NCBI GenBank assembly: GCA_050732935.1
Contig: JBOHRW010000010.1
Location: forward strand, 1 to 12,731
Direction: 5' to 3'
DNA length: 12,731 nucleotides
Source: DASRVA01 sp050732935
GTDB lineage: Bacteria; Gemmatimonadota; Gemmatimonadetes; JACCXV01; JAHWKZ01
Shown: positions 1-6,232 of the stretch, in pieces
Layout: each line of letters begins with the position of its first letter
How positions within the stretch are numbered: the stretch's first letter is position 1
The notes under the pieces: model-generated
Databases searched by the model: none
The model's input: the letters and a program-made list of their open reading frames with translations, nothing else
Told to the model about the DNA's origin: nothing
Program-made: the position numbers and the translations under genes

Positions 1-25
1 AGTGGATAGATGTCGTCCGAAGCGA

Positions 26-58
26 GGGCGGCCTCCCCGCACAAGGAGGAGGCCGCCC
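26..58 (-). terminator. Hairpin downstream of the serine protease gene, possible terminator
   Basis: A perfect 11-bp GC-rich inverted repeat (GGGCGGCCTCC at 26-36, GGAGGCCGCCC at 48-58) encloses an 11-nt loop. It lies 30 bp past the stop codon of the minus-strand protease gene, where an intrinsic terminator would be expected. There is no clear T-tract after the stem on the minus strand, so it is either a non-canonical terminator or an mRNA 3'-end stabilising hairpin. It could also serve a convergent gene outside the window on the left. Confidence 0.45.
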
Positions 59-88
59 GGAAGGTCCATCGCTCGTGGCACCCCGCTC

Positions 89-1528
89 TCAGGGGTCCAC
101 GTTGATCGATGTGCCGTCGCTGTCGCCATCGGGGTCGTGGTTGGCGCTCGGCTCATACGACTGGGACGCGTGGGTCACGTCGTCCACCGTGAACGTCACG
201 CTGTTTCCGGTGTTGCGGATTCGGCTCCGCTCCACCGAGCAGGACCCGCCGGCGTCCGTCGTGCATGACCGTTTCCCGCGCGTACCGTTGCTGAACTGGC
301 CACTCACCGTGGCGCCCGAGACGTTCCCGTGGGCGTCGTCATGGACCTGGATCGCAACCGTCGCCGTCCAGCGTTGCCCCTGGCTCGAGCTCGAGCCGTC
401 CAGATCCCCGACGTGCATCGTGCCCGACGGAGGAGGTGGTGGCGGAGGCGGCGGCGCGCCTCCCTCGCCATCGATCGTAACGCCAAACTCGTTCAGCACG
501 AGGTCGATCCGGTTGGCGAGCGTGCGGGTGTCGCTGCCTGCAAAGAGGAGCGCCACGGGGTTCTTCCCGGAATCGTTGGTGACGATCAAGGAGCCCGAGT
601 CGCCCCCGTCGCTGAACGTCGCGCTCCCGATCGCGATCTGGTCCTGGAACAGCGCCGACTTGGTGCAGAAGATGAAGACAACCTCGTAGCACACCTCGAC
701 CGACACATCGATTTCGCTGATCTGGCCCGTGGTCAGCTCGGTCGTCCGGCCGTACTTCTGAACGTTGACGCCCAGCAGGTCGCTCGTGTCGTCGAAGACG
801 CCGTCACTGTTCGCGTCCCCGAAGATCGTCGAGGAAGGGGTGCCGTAGGCGTCGTCGGTCGGCGTCGCGTTCCCCAGGTCCGCGGTCGTCGAGATCGCGA
901 TCGCCGCGTCGATGAAGTTGACTCCGCCGGAGAAGTTGATCGGCTGGAACTCCGCCAGCGTTCCGATCCGGTCCGCGGGGTCCGAGCCGCCGTCGAAGTC
1001 GCCCGGCTGGATCGCCCCGTCGCCGATGTTGGCGTCGTTGCCGTTGGCGAGGACGTGGTTGTTGCTGAGGACGTAGACATTCCCGTTCTTCGTGACGCGG
1101 GCGCCGATCGTCCCGGCGGTGATGGCCGGGTGCCCGACCGAGAAGCCGAGCGGCGCCGGACGAGCGCGGGTCGTGGGATCGCTGAGCGCCACGAACATGC
1201 CGGTCACCTCGACTACGACCGGCACGTCGTCCAGGCGTGCCGGGAGGTCCGCGACTCCGGGCCGGGTGACGAACAGCTTGACGGTCGGCTTGCCGTCCGC
1301 ACCCAGCCCGACGGCGGTGCCGACCACATCGGCGCGGGCGCGCAGTCCCGGACCGTGCTTCTTGTTGGCGGCGCGGGCGGCGGCCAGGTCGGGGCCGGCG
1401 GCCGGAACGAGCCCGCCGCGCGGGGCGTTGGGAGCGCTCGGCGTGGTCGGTCCGTCGCCCGTGCAGCCGAGCCAGAGAAGCGCCGTCAGCCCGGCCAGGG
1501 CAAGGGGCGCCACGAAGGTTCGTTTCAT
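89..1528 (-). CDS. Secreted trypsin-like (Nal1-like) serine protease with C-terminal beta module
   Basis: Predicted 479-aa exported protein. The N terminus has two basic residues, a hydrophobic stretch (about 6-20) and LWLGC with Cys22, which fits a somewhat atypical lipobox, so it may be an outer-surface lipoprotein. Residues about 125-350 resemble a chymotrypsin/Nal1-like fold with a plausible triad: His158 in SNNHVL, Asp207 in FIDAAIA and Ser311 in GGDSGS. The substrate is unknown. Inside this domain, residues 238-247 read DANSDGVFDD, an EF-hand/dockerin-like calcium loop. A ten-proline linker (359-367 region) joins a C-terminal module that starts MHVGDLDGSS (371) and ends near DPDGDSDGTS. 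I recall that module as a recurrent beta-sandwich tail of secreted bacterial proteases. It contains a likely disulphide (Cys422/Cys430). The start is supported by GAGAGGGA just upstream. The gene is monocistronic, with its own promoter at 1600-1628. Confidence is high that it is a secreted protease-like protein and moderate that it is catalytically active. Confidence 0.82.
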   Translation of the reverse strand: MKRTFVAPLALAGLTALLWLGCTGDGPTTPSAPNAPRGGLVPAAGPDLAAARAANKKHGPGLRARADVVGTAVGLGADGKPTVKLFVTRPGVADLPARLDDVPVVVEVTGMFVALSDPTTRARPAPLGFSVGHPAITAGTIGARVTKNGNVYVLSNNHVLANGNDANIGDGAIQPGDFDGGSDPADRIGTLAEFQPINFSGGVNFIDAAIAISTTADLGNATPTDDAYGTPSSTIFGDANSDGVFDDTSDLLGVNVQKYGRTTELTTGQISEIDVSVEVCYEVVFIFCTKSALFQDQIAIGSATFSDGGDSGSLIVTNDSGKNPVALLFAGSDTRTLANRIDLVLNEFGVTIDGEGGAPPPPPPPPPSGTMHVGDLDGSSSSQGQRWTATVAIQVHDDAHGNVSGATVSGQFSNGTRGKRSCTTDAGGSCSVERSRIRNTGNSVTFTVDDVTHASQSYEPSANHDPDGDSDGTSINVDP

Positions 1529-1599
1529 CTGTCCCTCTCGAGTGGCTGGAGGAGCTTTCTTCTTCTTGGGGGGAACCCGGTGCAGTCCTGTCGGCCACC

Positions 1600-1628
1600 A
1601 CTATAAACCCGGTGTTCAGCCAGGTCAA
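1600..1628 (-). promoter_or_regulatory. Sigma70-type promoter for the serine protease gene
   Basis: Read on the minus strand, TTGACC (1623-1628) and TATAGT (1600-1605) are separated by exactly 17 bp. This is a near-consensus housekeeping promoter. The start of transcription would fall near 1593, giving a leader of about 65 nt before the ATG at 1528. The leader contains a purine run (AAGAAGAAGAAAG) before the ribosome-binding site. Confidence 0.72.
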
Positions 1629-1668
1629 TCCTGGAAGTGGAGCCGAAGGCCGCCCCTGTCGGAGGGTC

Positions 1669-1697
1669 TTGACAAATAAGTCATAGTACTCTAGAAT
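1669..1697 (+). promoter_or_regulatory. Sigma70-type promoter for the three-gene operon
   Basis: TTGACA (1669-1674) is a perfect -35 box. It is followed after a 17-bp spacer by TAGAAT (1692-1697), one mismatch from TATAAT. The predicted start of transcription is near 1704, about 58 nt before the ATG at 1762. The stretch is unusually AT-rich for this window. It fires away from the protease promoter, with 40 bp between the two -35 boxes. Confidence 0.75.
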
Positions 1698-1709
1698 ATC
1701 GAGTACTCT
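1685..1709 (+). promoter_or_regulatory. Paired AGTACT element over the -10 box, candidate operator
   Basis: AGTACTC (1685-1691) and GAGTACT (1701-1707) form a 7-bp inverted repeat with a 9-bp spacer. AGTACT is itself palindromic, so the same bases also make a direct repeat of AGTACTCT (1685-1692 and 1702-1709) with a 17-bp period. The -10 box TAGAAT sits exactly between the arms, so a bound dimer would block RNA polymerase. The third gene of the operon encodes a winged-helix regulator, the obvious candidate to bind here. The repeat is seen directly; its role as an operator is inferred. Confidence 0.5.
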
Positions 1710-1761
1710 GGCTCTGTCCATGATGGGCGAGCCGATCGATCCTTTCACTCAGGAGATCTAC

Positions 1762-2403
1762 ATGCGAGGTCTCGGAAACAAGCACCTTGGAGTCGCGCTC
1801 TTGGTCGTGCTCGGCATCGCCGGGGGCGCCGATCTGGTGGTCTCGCGATCCCTCCTCGCGCAGGAAGCCCCCGCGCAGGGGACCACAGCCGACTTCACCC
1901 AGGAGCAGGCCATGGAGCCCCTCGCCTGGCTCGTCGGCGACTGGGAGGGCGAGGGATGGATCCAGCAGGGCCCCCAGGAGGGGCGGGCCGAGTTCACTCA
2001 GACCGAGCACGTCGAGAGCGCCTTCGGCGGAAGGCTCCTCCTCGTCGAGGGGGTGGGCCGCGCGAAGCCGTCGGCGGGCGATGCGGCGTCCCCCGAAGCG
2101 GGGTCGATCGTTCACCACGCCTACGGAGTGCTGTCCTGGGATCTCGAGGATGCGGAGTACGACTTCGACACCTATCTCGCCGATGAAGCGGGGGTCGACG
2201 CCGACGCCACTCTCGAGGACGGCCTCCTCACCTGGAGCTTCGAAACCGGGGAGGGTCAGATCCGCTTCCGCATCCGGCAGACGGAACAGGGCGAGTGGCA
2301 CGAGAAGGGCGAATTCTCGCCGGACGGCACGACCTGGTATCCGTTCTTCGAGATGACGCTCCATCGCGCCGGCGAAGCGCCCGCATCCGAAGGAAACCGA
2401 TGA
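1762..2403 (+). CDS. Exported DUF1579-like (lipocalin-like beta-barrel) protein
   Basis: Predicted 213-aa exported protein. The ATG at 1762 is chosen over the in-frame ATG at 1720 because AGGAG (1751-1755) lies 6 nt before it and because it starts directly into a signal peptide: basic MRGLGNKH, hydrophobic about 9-20, probable cleavage near Ala33. The mature part begins around PLAWLVGDWEGEGW (residues 53-66). It continues with alternating short beta-like segments, GVLSWDLED (122-130), WHEKGEFSPDGTTW (179-192) and FFEMTLHR (195-202). This is the pattern of the DUF1579/THAP4-like family of small beta-barrels, which bind small hydrophobic ligands or, in some members, haem. No haem ligand can be assigned here. 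It is first gene of a three-gene operon, and its stop overlaps the alternative ATG of the next gene as ATGA. The ligand and function are unknown. Confidence 0.8.
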   Translation: MRGLGNKHLGVALLVVLGIAGGADLVVSRSLLAQEAPAQGTTADFTQEQAMEPLAWLVGDWEGEGWIQQGPQEGRAEFTQTEHVESAFGGRLLLVEGVGRAKPSAGDAASPEAGSIVHHAYGVLSWDLEDAEYDFDTYLADEAGVDADATLEDGLLTWSFETGEGQIRFRIRQTEQGEWHEKGEFSPDGTTWYPFFEMTLHRAGEAPASEGNR

Positions 2404-2420
2404 CCGAAGGAGGCAACGAC

Positions 2421-2993
2421 ATGGAAGAGGCCCGCAGGATCGAGCAGGATCTGGGTTACGTGCGCGAGGTGGTCGACCGCTCCGAGCGAAGCGGCTCGCC
2501 GCGCGCCATCTGGTACATGTGGGCGGCGATCGGCGCCGTCGGCTTCGCACTGATCGACTTCCGACCGCCCTGGGTCCCCGTCTTCTGGGCGATCGCCGGG
2601 CCGCTGGGGTTCGTGGTGAGCGCCTGGCTCGGCCGGCGGCACGCTCGAACGACCGGACAGGAATCGAGGCGGGAAGGATACGTTCACATGCTCCACTGGG
2701 GGGGCATGGGCGGCGCGATCATCCTGCTCGTCTTCTTCGCCGCCCGCGGCCACCTGACCGGCGTCGAGCTCGCGCAGGCGATCCTTCTCGTCGTCGCGCT
2801 CGGCTACTTCCTGGCCGGCGTCCACCTGGCGCGACCGCTCGTCTGGGTGGGCCTCCTCCTGGCCGGGTCGTTCCTCGCGGTCGAGTTCATCGACGGGTAC
2901 GTGTGGACGGCCGTCGGCGTCGTCATGGCGCTCGCCCTGGTTGTCACCGCGCACATGGGGGGTGAGGTTCGTGGCGCCGCCGCGCGGCCCTGA
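2421..2993 (+). CDS. Multi-pass inner-membrane protein of unknown function
   Basis: Predicted 190-aa integral membrane protein that I cannot assign to a named family. The N-terminal 28 residues are charged and probably helical (EEARRIEQDL and following). About six hydrophobic segments follow, near residues 30-47, 52-71, 93-110, 115-137, 143-159 and 163-180, with a basic loop after the second (GRRHARTTGQESRRE). The ATG at 2421 has a near-perfect Shine-Dalgarno AAGGAGG (2407-2413) at 7 nt. An in-frame ATG at 2400, overlapping the previous stop as ATGA and with AAGGA at 5 nt, would add seven residues and cannot be excluded. It lies between the exported beta-barrel gene and a winged-helix regulator. 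Similar small membrane proteins beside PadR-like regulators are known in Acidobacteria-type genomes, where their function is mostly unknown. Confidence 0.78.
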   Translation: MEEARRIEQDLGYVREVVDRSERSGSPRAIWYMWAAIGAVGFALIDFRPPWVPVFWAIAGPLGFVVSAWLGRRHARTTGQESRREGYVHMLHWGGMGGAIILLVFFAARGHLTGVELAQAILLVVALGYFLAGVHLARPLVWVGLLLAGSFLAVEFIDGYVWTAVGVVMALALVVTAHMGGEVRGAAARP

Positions 2994-3315
2994 TGGACCC
3001 GAAACCGGGGAGGTCCTGGAGGGGCTCGACGCGATCGACCGCCTGCTCGAGCACCGCGTGCGGCTGGCGATCTGCGTGCTCCTGACCCGCTACGACCGGC
3101 TCTCGTTCTCGCGGATCAAGGAGCTGACCGGCGAGACGGACGGCAGCCTGGGCGCCCACCTGCGCCGGCTGGAGGACGAGAAGTATCTCGCGGTCAAGAA
3201 GGAGTTCGTCGACCGCAAGCCGGTCTCCTGGTACCGTCTGACCGCCACCGGCCGGAACGCGCTCTCGGCCCATCTCGACGCGCTCGGCGGGTTGATCGGA
3301 AGGGCGGAGGCGTAG
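2971..3315 (+). CDS. Winged-helix transcriptional regulator (PF13601-like, PadR/ArsR superfamily)
   Basis: Predicted 114-aa one-domain DNA-binding protein. Residues about 18-108 match the HTH_34-type winged helix: LLEHRVRLAICVLL (first helix), LSFSRIKELTGETDGSLGAHLRRLE (helix-turn-helix, about 44-68), then a wing ending DRKPVSWYRLTATGRNAL. In this family the protein usually binds as a dimer and represses its own operon. No effector-binding domain or metal-binding cysteines are present. The start is uncertain. GTG at 2971 has GGTGAGG shortly upstream and begins just before the conserved domain; GTG 2962 and TTG 2941 are in-frame alternatives. It overlaps the membrane-protein gene by 23 nt, which indicates translational coupling. 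The AGTACT pair over the operon promoter is its most likely target. Confidence 0.85.
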   Translation: MAPPRGPDGPETGEVLEGLDAIDRLLEHRVRLAICVLLTRYDRLSFSRIKELTGETDGSLGAHLRRLEDEKYLAVKKEFVDRKPVSWYRLTATGRNALSAHLDALGGLIGRAEA

Positions 3316-3445
3316 CAGGCGCGAGAGGACCGAGCGAAGAGGGGATGGCCCAATGGCTGCGAGCGCACACAGAGCCCCGCCAATACGAACTCACGTCGAA
3401 ACCGCGCCCGTACTCATTATGGGTTGCGAGGGAAGGAGATCCGCC

Positions 3446-5281
3446 ATGCGCATCTTCCTTGTTGCGTGCCTGTTGCTGATCGGACTCGCAGCTCCCCGCT
3501 CGACTTACTCGCAGACGGTGTTGGCCTTCCAGGATGTCCGCGTCTTCGACGGTGAACAGCTGATCGATCCGGCCACCGTGGTCGTTGAGAACGGAACGAT
3601 CGCGGCGCTCGGTGCCGACGCCAAAGTCCCCGAAAGGGCTGAGGTGATCGACGGCGCGGGGCGGACGCTGCTCCCGGGGCTGATCGACGCCCACACCCAC
3701 ACCTTCGACGTGGCCCAGCTTCGCCAGGCCCTCGCCTTCGGCGTCACGACCCAGCTCGATCAGGTCACCGACCCCGAGTTCGCGGAGGAGATGCGCTCCG
3801 AGCAGGAGGCCGGAGGGGCCTCGGGCCGCGCCGATCTCTTCTCGGCCGGGTTCCCGGTCACCGCACCCGGCGGGCACGGCACCCAGTTCTTCGCCGACGC
3901 CCCCACCATCTCCGGTCCAGAGGAAGCCCAGGAGTTCGTCGACGCGCGGCTCGCCGAGGGATCCGACTGGATCAAGATCATCATCGACGACGGCCGCGCG
4001 TACGGGATCTCGTTCCCGACGATCAGCGAGGCGACGCTGGGCGCGGCGATCGAAGCGGCTCACGCGCGCGACGAGATCGCCGTGGTCCACATCGGGACCC
4101 GGGCCGACGCGAGGACCGCGATCCGGCTCGGCGCCGACGGACTGGTCCACCTCTTCACCGACAGCGTACCCGAAGCCGGCTTCGGCGAGTTCGTCGCCGG
4201 GGAGGGCGCGTTCGTGATCCCGACCCTGACGGTGCTGCAGAGCGTGAGCGGCACCCCGAGCGGCGCGGAGCTCCCCGACGATCCGCGGCTCGGACCCTTC
4301 ATCGATCCCGCCTCCGCCGCCGGGCTCGACCGCGCCTTCCCGGTTCTGCCGGACCGCCGGCCCAACTACCAGGCCGCCGTGGAGGCAGTTCGCGAGCTCG
4401 ACCAGGCGGGCGTCCCGATCCTCGCGGGGAGCGACGCGCCCAACCCGGGCACGACCTACGGCGCCAGTATCCACCGCGAGATGGAGCTCCTGGTCGAGGC
4501 GGGCCTGGAGCCCGTCGAAGCGCTCACCGCGGCGACCTCGGCGCCGGCCGAGTACTTCGGTCTCGACGACCGCGGCCGAATCGCGCCCGGGATGCGCGGC
4601 GATCTGGTGCTCGTCGAGGGGGATCCCACCGCGGACATTCTCGCCACACGGGCGATCGTCGGTGTTTGGAAGGGGGGCGTCCGCTTCGATCGCGACGCCT
4701 ACCGCCAGGAAATCGCGGCTCAGCTCGCCGAGGCCGCCGCGCAGAAGGGGGCCCCTCCCCCGCCGGGCAGCGAGTCGGGCCTCGTGAGCGACTTCGACCG
4801 CGCCGTTGCCGGAGGGGAGCCCGCCGCCGAGTTCGGCTCGGGGTGGGAGGTCTCGACCGACGCCATAATGCAGGGCAAGTCGACCGCGGAGATACAGGTC
4901 GTCGAGGGCGGCGTCGAGGGGACCGCGGGCGCCCTCGAAGTCACCGGCGAGATCCGGCCCGGCTTCGCCTTCCCGTGGGCCGGGGCGATGTTCTTCCCCA
5001 GTGAGACGCCCTTCACGCCCGCCAACCTGTCTTCGAAGGAAGGGCTCTCCTTCTGGGCCAAGGGGGACGGGAAGATCTACCGCGTGCTGCTCTTCTCGGC
5101 AGAGCGGGGTCCCATCCCTGTCGAGCAGTCCTTCGTCGCCGGCCCCGAGTGGGAGCGGCACGCCTTTCCGCTTGCGGCCTTCGACGGGATCGACGGCCAC
5201 GACCTCCAGGGGGTCCTCTTCACCGGGGGGCCGCAGCCCGGGGCGTTCGCGTTCCGGATCGACGAGGTCAGGTTCGACTGA
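3446..5281 (+). CDS. Exported amidohydrolase with C-terminal CIA30-like domain
   Basis: Predicted 611-aa exported enzyme. The ATG at 3446 has AAGGAG (3433-3438) at 7 nt and opens a signal peptide (MRIFLVACLLLIGLA, probable cleavage near residue 22); the longer frame from 3353 lacks this logic. Residues about 24-430 are an amidohydrolase TIM barrel of the imidazolonepropionase/prolidase-like group. Metal ligands are visible: His83 and His85 (DAHTH), Lys177 (WIKI, likely carboxylated), His215, His235 and Asp330 (AGSDAP). The usual GRIAPGMRGDLVLV strand closes the barrel. After a proline-rich linker (436-441), residues about 446-611 resemble a CIA30 (PF08547) beta-sandwich, with LSFWAKGDGK near 534 and FRIDEVRF at the end. 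The substrate is unknown; a cyclic amide or dipeptide hydrolysed in the periplasm is an inference from family membership. It sits 130 bp after the regulator, so it may have its own weak promoter or be read through. Confidence 0.86.
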   Translation: MRIFLVACLLLIGLAAPRSTYSQTVLAFQDVRVFDGEQLIDPATVVVENGTIAALGADAKVPERAEVIDGAGRTLLPGLIDAHTHTFDVAQLRQALAFGVTTQLDQVTDPEFAEEMRSEQEAGGASGRADLFSAGFPVTAPGGHGTQFFADAPTISGPEEAQEFVDARLAEGSDWIKIIIDDGRAYGISFPTISEATLGAAIEAAHARDEIAVVHIGTRADARTAIRLGADGLVHLFTDSVPEAGFGEFVAGEGAFVIPTLTVLQSVSGTPSGAELPDDPRLGPFIDPASAAGLDRAFPVLPDRRPNYQAAVEAVRELDQAGVPILAGSDAPNPGTTYGASIHREMELLVEAGLEPVEALTAATSAPAEYFGLDDRGRIAPGMRGDLVLVEGDPTADILATRAIVGVWKGGVRFDRDAYRQEIAAQLAEAAAQKGAPPPPGSESGLVSDFDRAVAGGEPAAEFGSGWEVSTDAIMQGKSTAEIQVVEGGVEGTAGALEVTGEIRPGFAFPWAGAMFFPSETPFTPANLSSKEGLSFWAKGDGKIYRVLLFSAERGPIPVEQSFVAGPEWERHAFPLAAFDGIDGHDLQGVLFTGGPQPGAFAFRIDEVRFD

Positions 5282-5297
5282 GGCTCACCGAGCGGCG

Positions 5298-5329
5298 AGC
5301 AGGCGGGGCCTGAACGACGTTTTCCTGCT
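5298..5329 (+). terminator. Weak hairpin after the amidohydrolase gene
   Basis: Between the converging amidohydrolase and nucleotidyltransferase genes, CAGGC-GGG-GCCTG (5300-5312) forms a small perfect hairpin. It lies inside an outer AGCAGG (5298-5303) / CCTGCT (5324-5329) pairing and is followed by GTTTT (5319-5323). It is placed 17 bp past the amidohydrolase stop. The stem is short and the T-run brief, so this is only a possible terminator. I see no convincing gene or stronger signal in the rest of 5282-5434. Confidence 0.25.
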
Positions 5330-5434
5330 GAGGGAGACCGACGACCTGGACGGAGGGCCCGTAGTGCCCGGCTGGACCGTACCCGTCGGGGATCTCTTCT
5401 TGTCGCAACATCCCCCCGGCGAGCCGCCTGGGGA

Positions 5435-6013
5435 TCAAGCCTGGCTCCGCAGTCGTGAGATCTCCTCGACCATTCCCTCGCGCCCCGGAATCTCTGCGAA
5501 CTCCCGGGCCCAACGGTCCAGATACGCCCAGTCGAGCGTACTCCCCTGTCGCCGCAGGATGCCGACGACATCCTCCCGGTCTCGCGGTCGACCGGCGAAC
5601 AGCTTGTGGAGCACGAGATCCTCGGCGGCGGCGAAGGGAACCTCCCCGCCGCCGACCTGCACCCGCACCGCGCGCTCGATCGCCTGTCGCTCGTAGGGGG
5701 TCGTCGAGAAGACGAAGTCGACGCGGATGCGCGTCTCTCCGTGGAGGGCCGGGAGCACGAACGTCTCCCGCACGAAAGGCTCGACATCCCGGGGCAGGGG
5801 ATCCAGTTCGAGCTCCTCGCAGACCTCGAGAACCGTGTTCAACCGGTCGGGCTCGACCCCCAAAGTGACGTCGATGTCCTCGGTCAGCCGCGGCTGGCCA
5901 TGGAGCAGGACCGCCTGGCCGCCGATGAGCATGAACGGAAGGTCCTTGGCTTCGAGAGATTGCGACAGCGTCGCAAGAAACCGGCTGAGGTCAGGATCTG
6001 GGCGGGAGGCCAT
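5435..6013 (-). CDS. Nucleotidyltransferase-fold protein, AbiEii/MNT-like
   Basis: Predicted 192-aa cytoplasmic protein. The N-terminal half shows the minimal nucleotidyltransferase core: GGQAVLLHGQ (31-40), then TEDIDV with Asp46 and Asp48, and a third acidic residue Asp99 in RVDFVFS. These would coordinate the metals and the NTP. The second half carries AAEDLVLHKLFAGRPRDREDV (128-149), the Lys/Asp pattern of AbiEii- and DUF1814/6036-type enzymes. Such proteins act as toxins or as antitoxins that transfer nucleotides to tRNA or a partner protein; which applies here cannot be told from the sequence. It overlaps the preceding 71-aa gene by 23 nt and has no strong ribosome-binding site of its own, so it is probably translated by coupling. 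The fold is clear; toxin-antitoxin membership is an inference from the gene pair. Confidence 0.82.
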   Translation of the reverse strand: MASRPDPDLSRFLATLSQSLEAKDLPFMLIGGQAVLLHGQPRLTEDIDVTLGVEPDRLNTVLEVCEELELDPLPRDVEPFVRETFVLPALHGETRIRVDFVFSTTPYERQAIERAVRVQVGGGEVPFAAAEDLVLHKLFAGRPRDREDVVGILRRQGSTLDWAYLDRWAREFAEIPGREGMVEEISRLRSQA

Positions 6014-6206
6014 TCACCGCGCGGGCGACCGCCAGGTCGGCTTCTAGATCTTCCCTCCAGTCGGCTCCGAAATCGGGGTTGAGCTCGCGGGCCTCCACAT
6101 AGAGCGCCGTGAAACGGCGCAAGGCCTCCGCGAACGTGAGATCCCTGAAGGCTTCCCTTTGGTAGTGCGCGTCGAGATCCTCGAGCTTCTTCGATGACCG
6201 GAGCAT
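5991..6206 (-). CDS. Small 71-aa protein paired with the nucleotidyltransferase
   Basis: Predicted 71-aa soluble, acidic, mostly helical protein. It opens MLRSSKKLEDLDAHYQREAF and ends DLAVARAVNGLPPRS, with conserved-looking LTFAEALRRFTALYVEAREL (23-42) and NPDFGADW (43-50). I recognise this style from small proteins that sit directly before nucleotidyltransferase genes but cannot name a Pfam family. It has no HEPN RX4-6H motif, no helix-turn-helix and no membrane segment, so it is not a standard HEPN or AbiEi partner. Its stop lies 23 nt inside the nucleotidyltransferase gene, a strong sign that the two are made together. The gene has no Shine-Dalgarno; a TATATT box ends 6 nt before the ATG at 6206, so a leaderless transcript is possible. 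It starts 26 bp after the serA stop. Confidence 0.75.
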   Translation of the reverse strand: MLRSSKKLEDLDAHYQREAFRDLTFAEALRRFTALYVEARELNPDFGADWREDLEADLAVARAVNGLPPRS

Positions 6207-6212
6207 GGCTTG

Positions 6213-6218
6213 AATATA
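6213..6218 (-). promoter_or_regulatory. Possible -10 box for a leaderless transcript of the small-protein gene
   Basis: On the minus strand TATATT (6213-6218) ends 6 nt before the ATG at 6206, which would put the first transcribed base at or next to the start codon. This agrees with the lack of any ribosome-binding site there. The region 17 bp upstream (CCGGCC) is not a -35 match, so the evidence is one-sided and read-through from serA may be the only source of transcript. Confidence 0.3.
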
Positions 6219-6232
6219 AGCACGCGGCGGCT

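Noticed and set aside
424..455. GGN-rich repetitive stretch, considered as a DNA repeat.
   Set aside because: It simply encodes the polyproline linker of the protease.
1720..1761. Upstream in-frame ATG at 1720 as start of the beta-barrel protein.
   Set aside because: It would put 14 polar residues ahead of the signal peptide and lacks a ribosome-binding site, whereas ATG 1762 has AGGAG at 6 nt.
5268..5411. Short minus-strand frame between converging genes, starting at ATG 5411 (MLRQEEIPDGYGPAGHYG and on), considered as a small peptide or RiPP precursor.
   Set aside because: It has no ribosome-binding site, no partner maturation genes nearby, and its end overlaps the amidohydrolase gene; most likely a chance frame.
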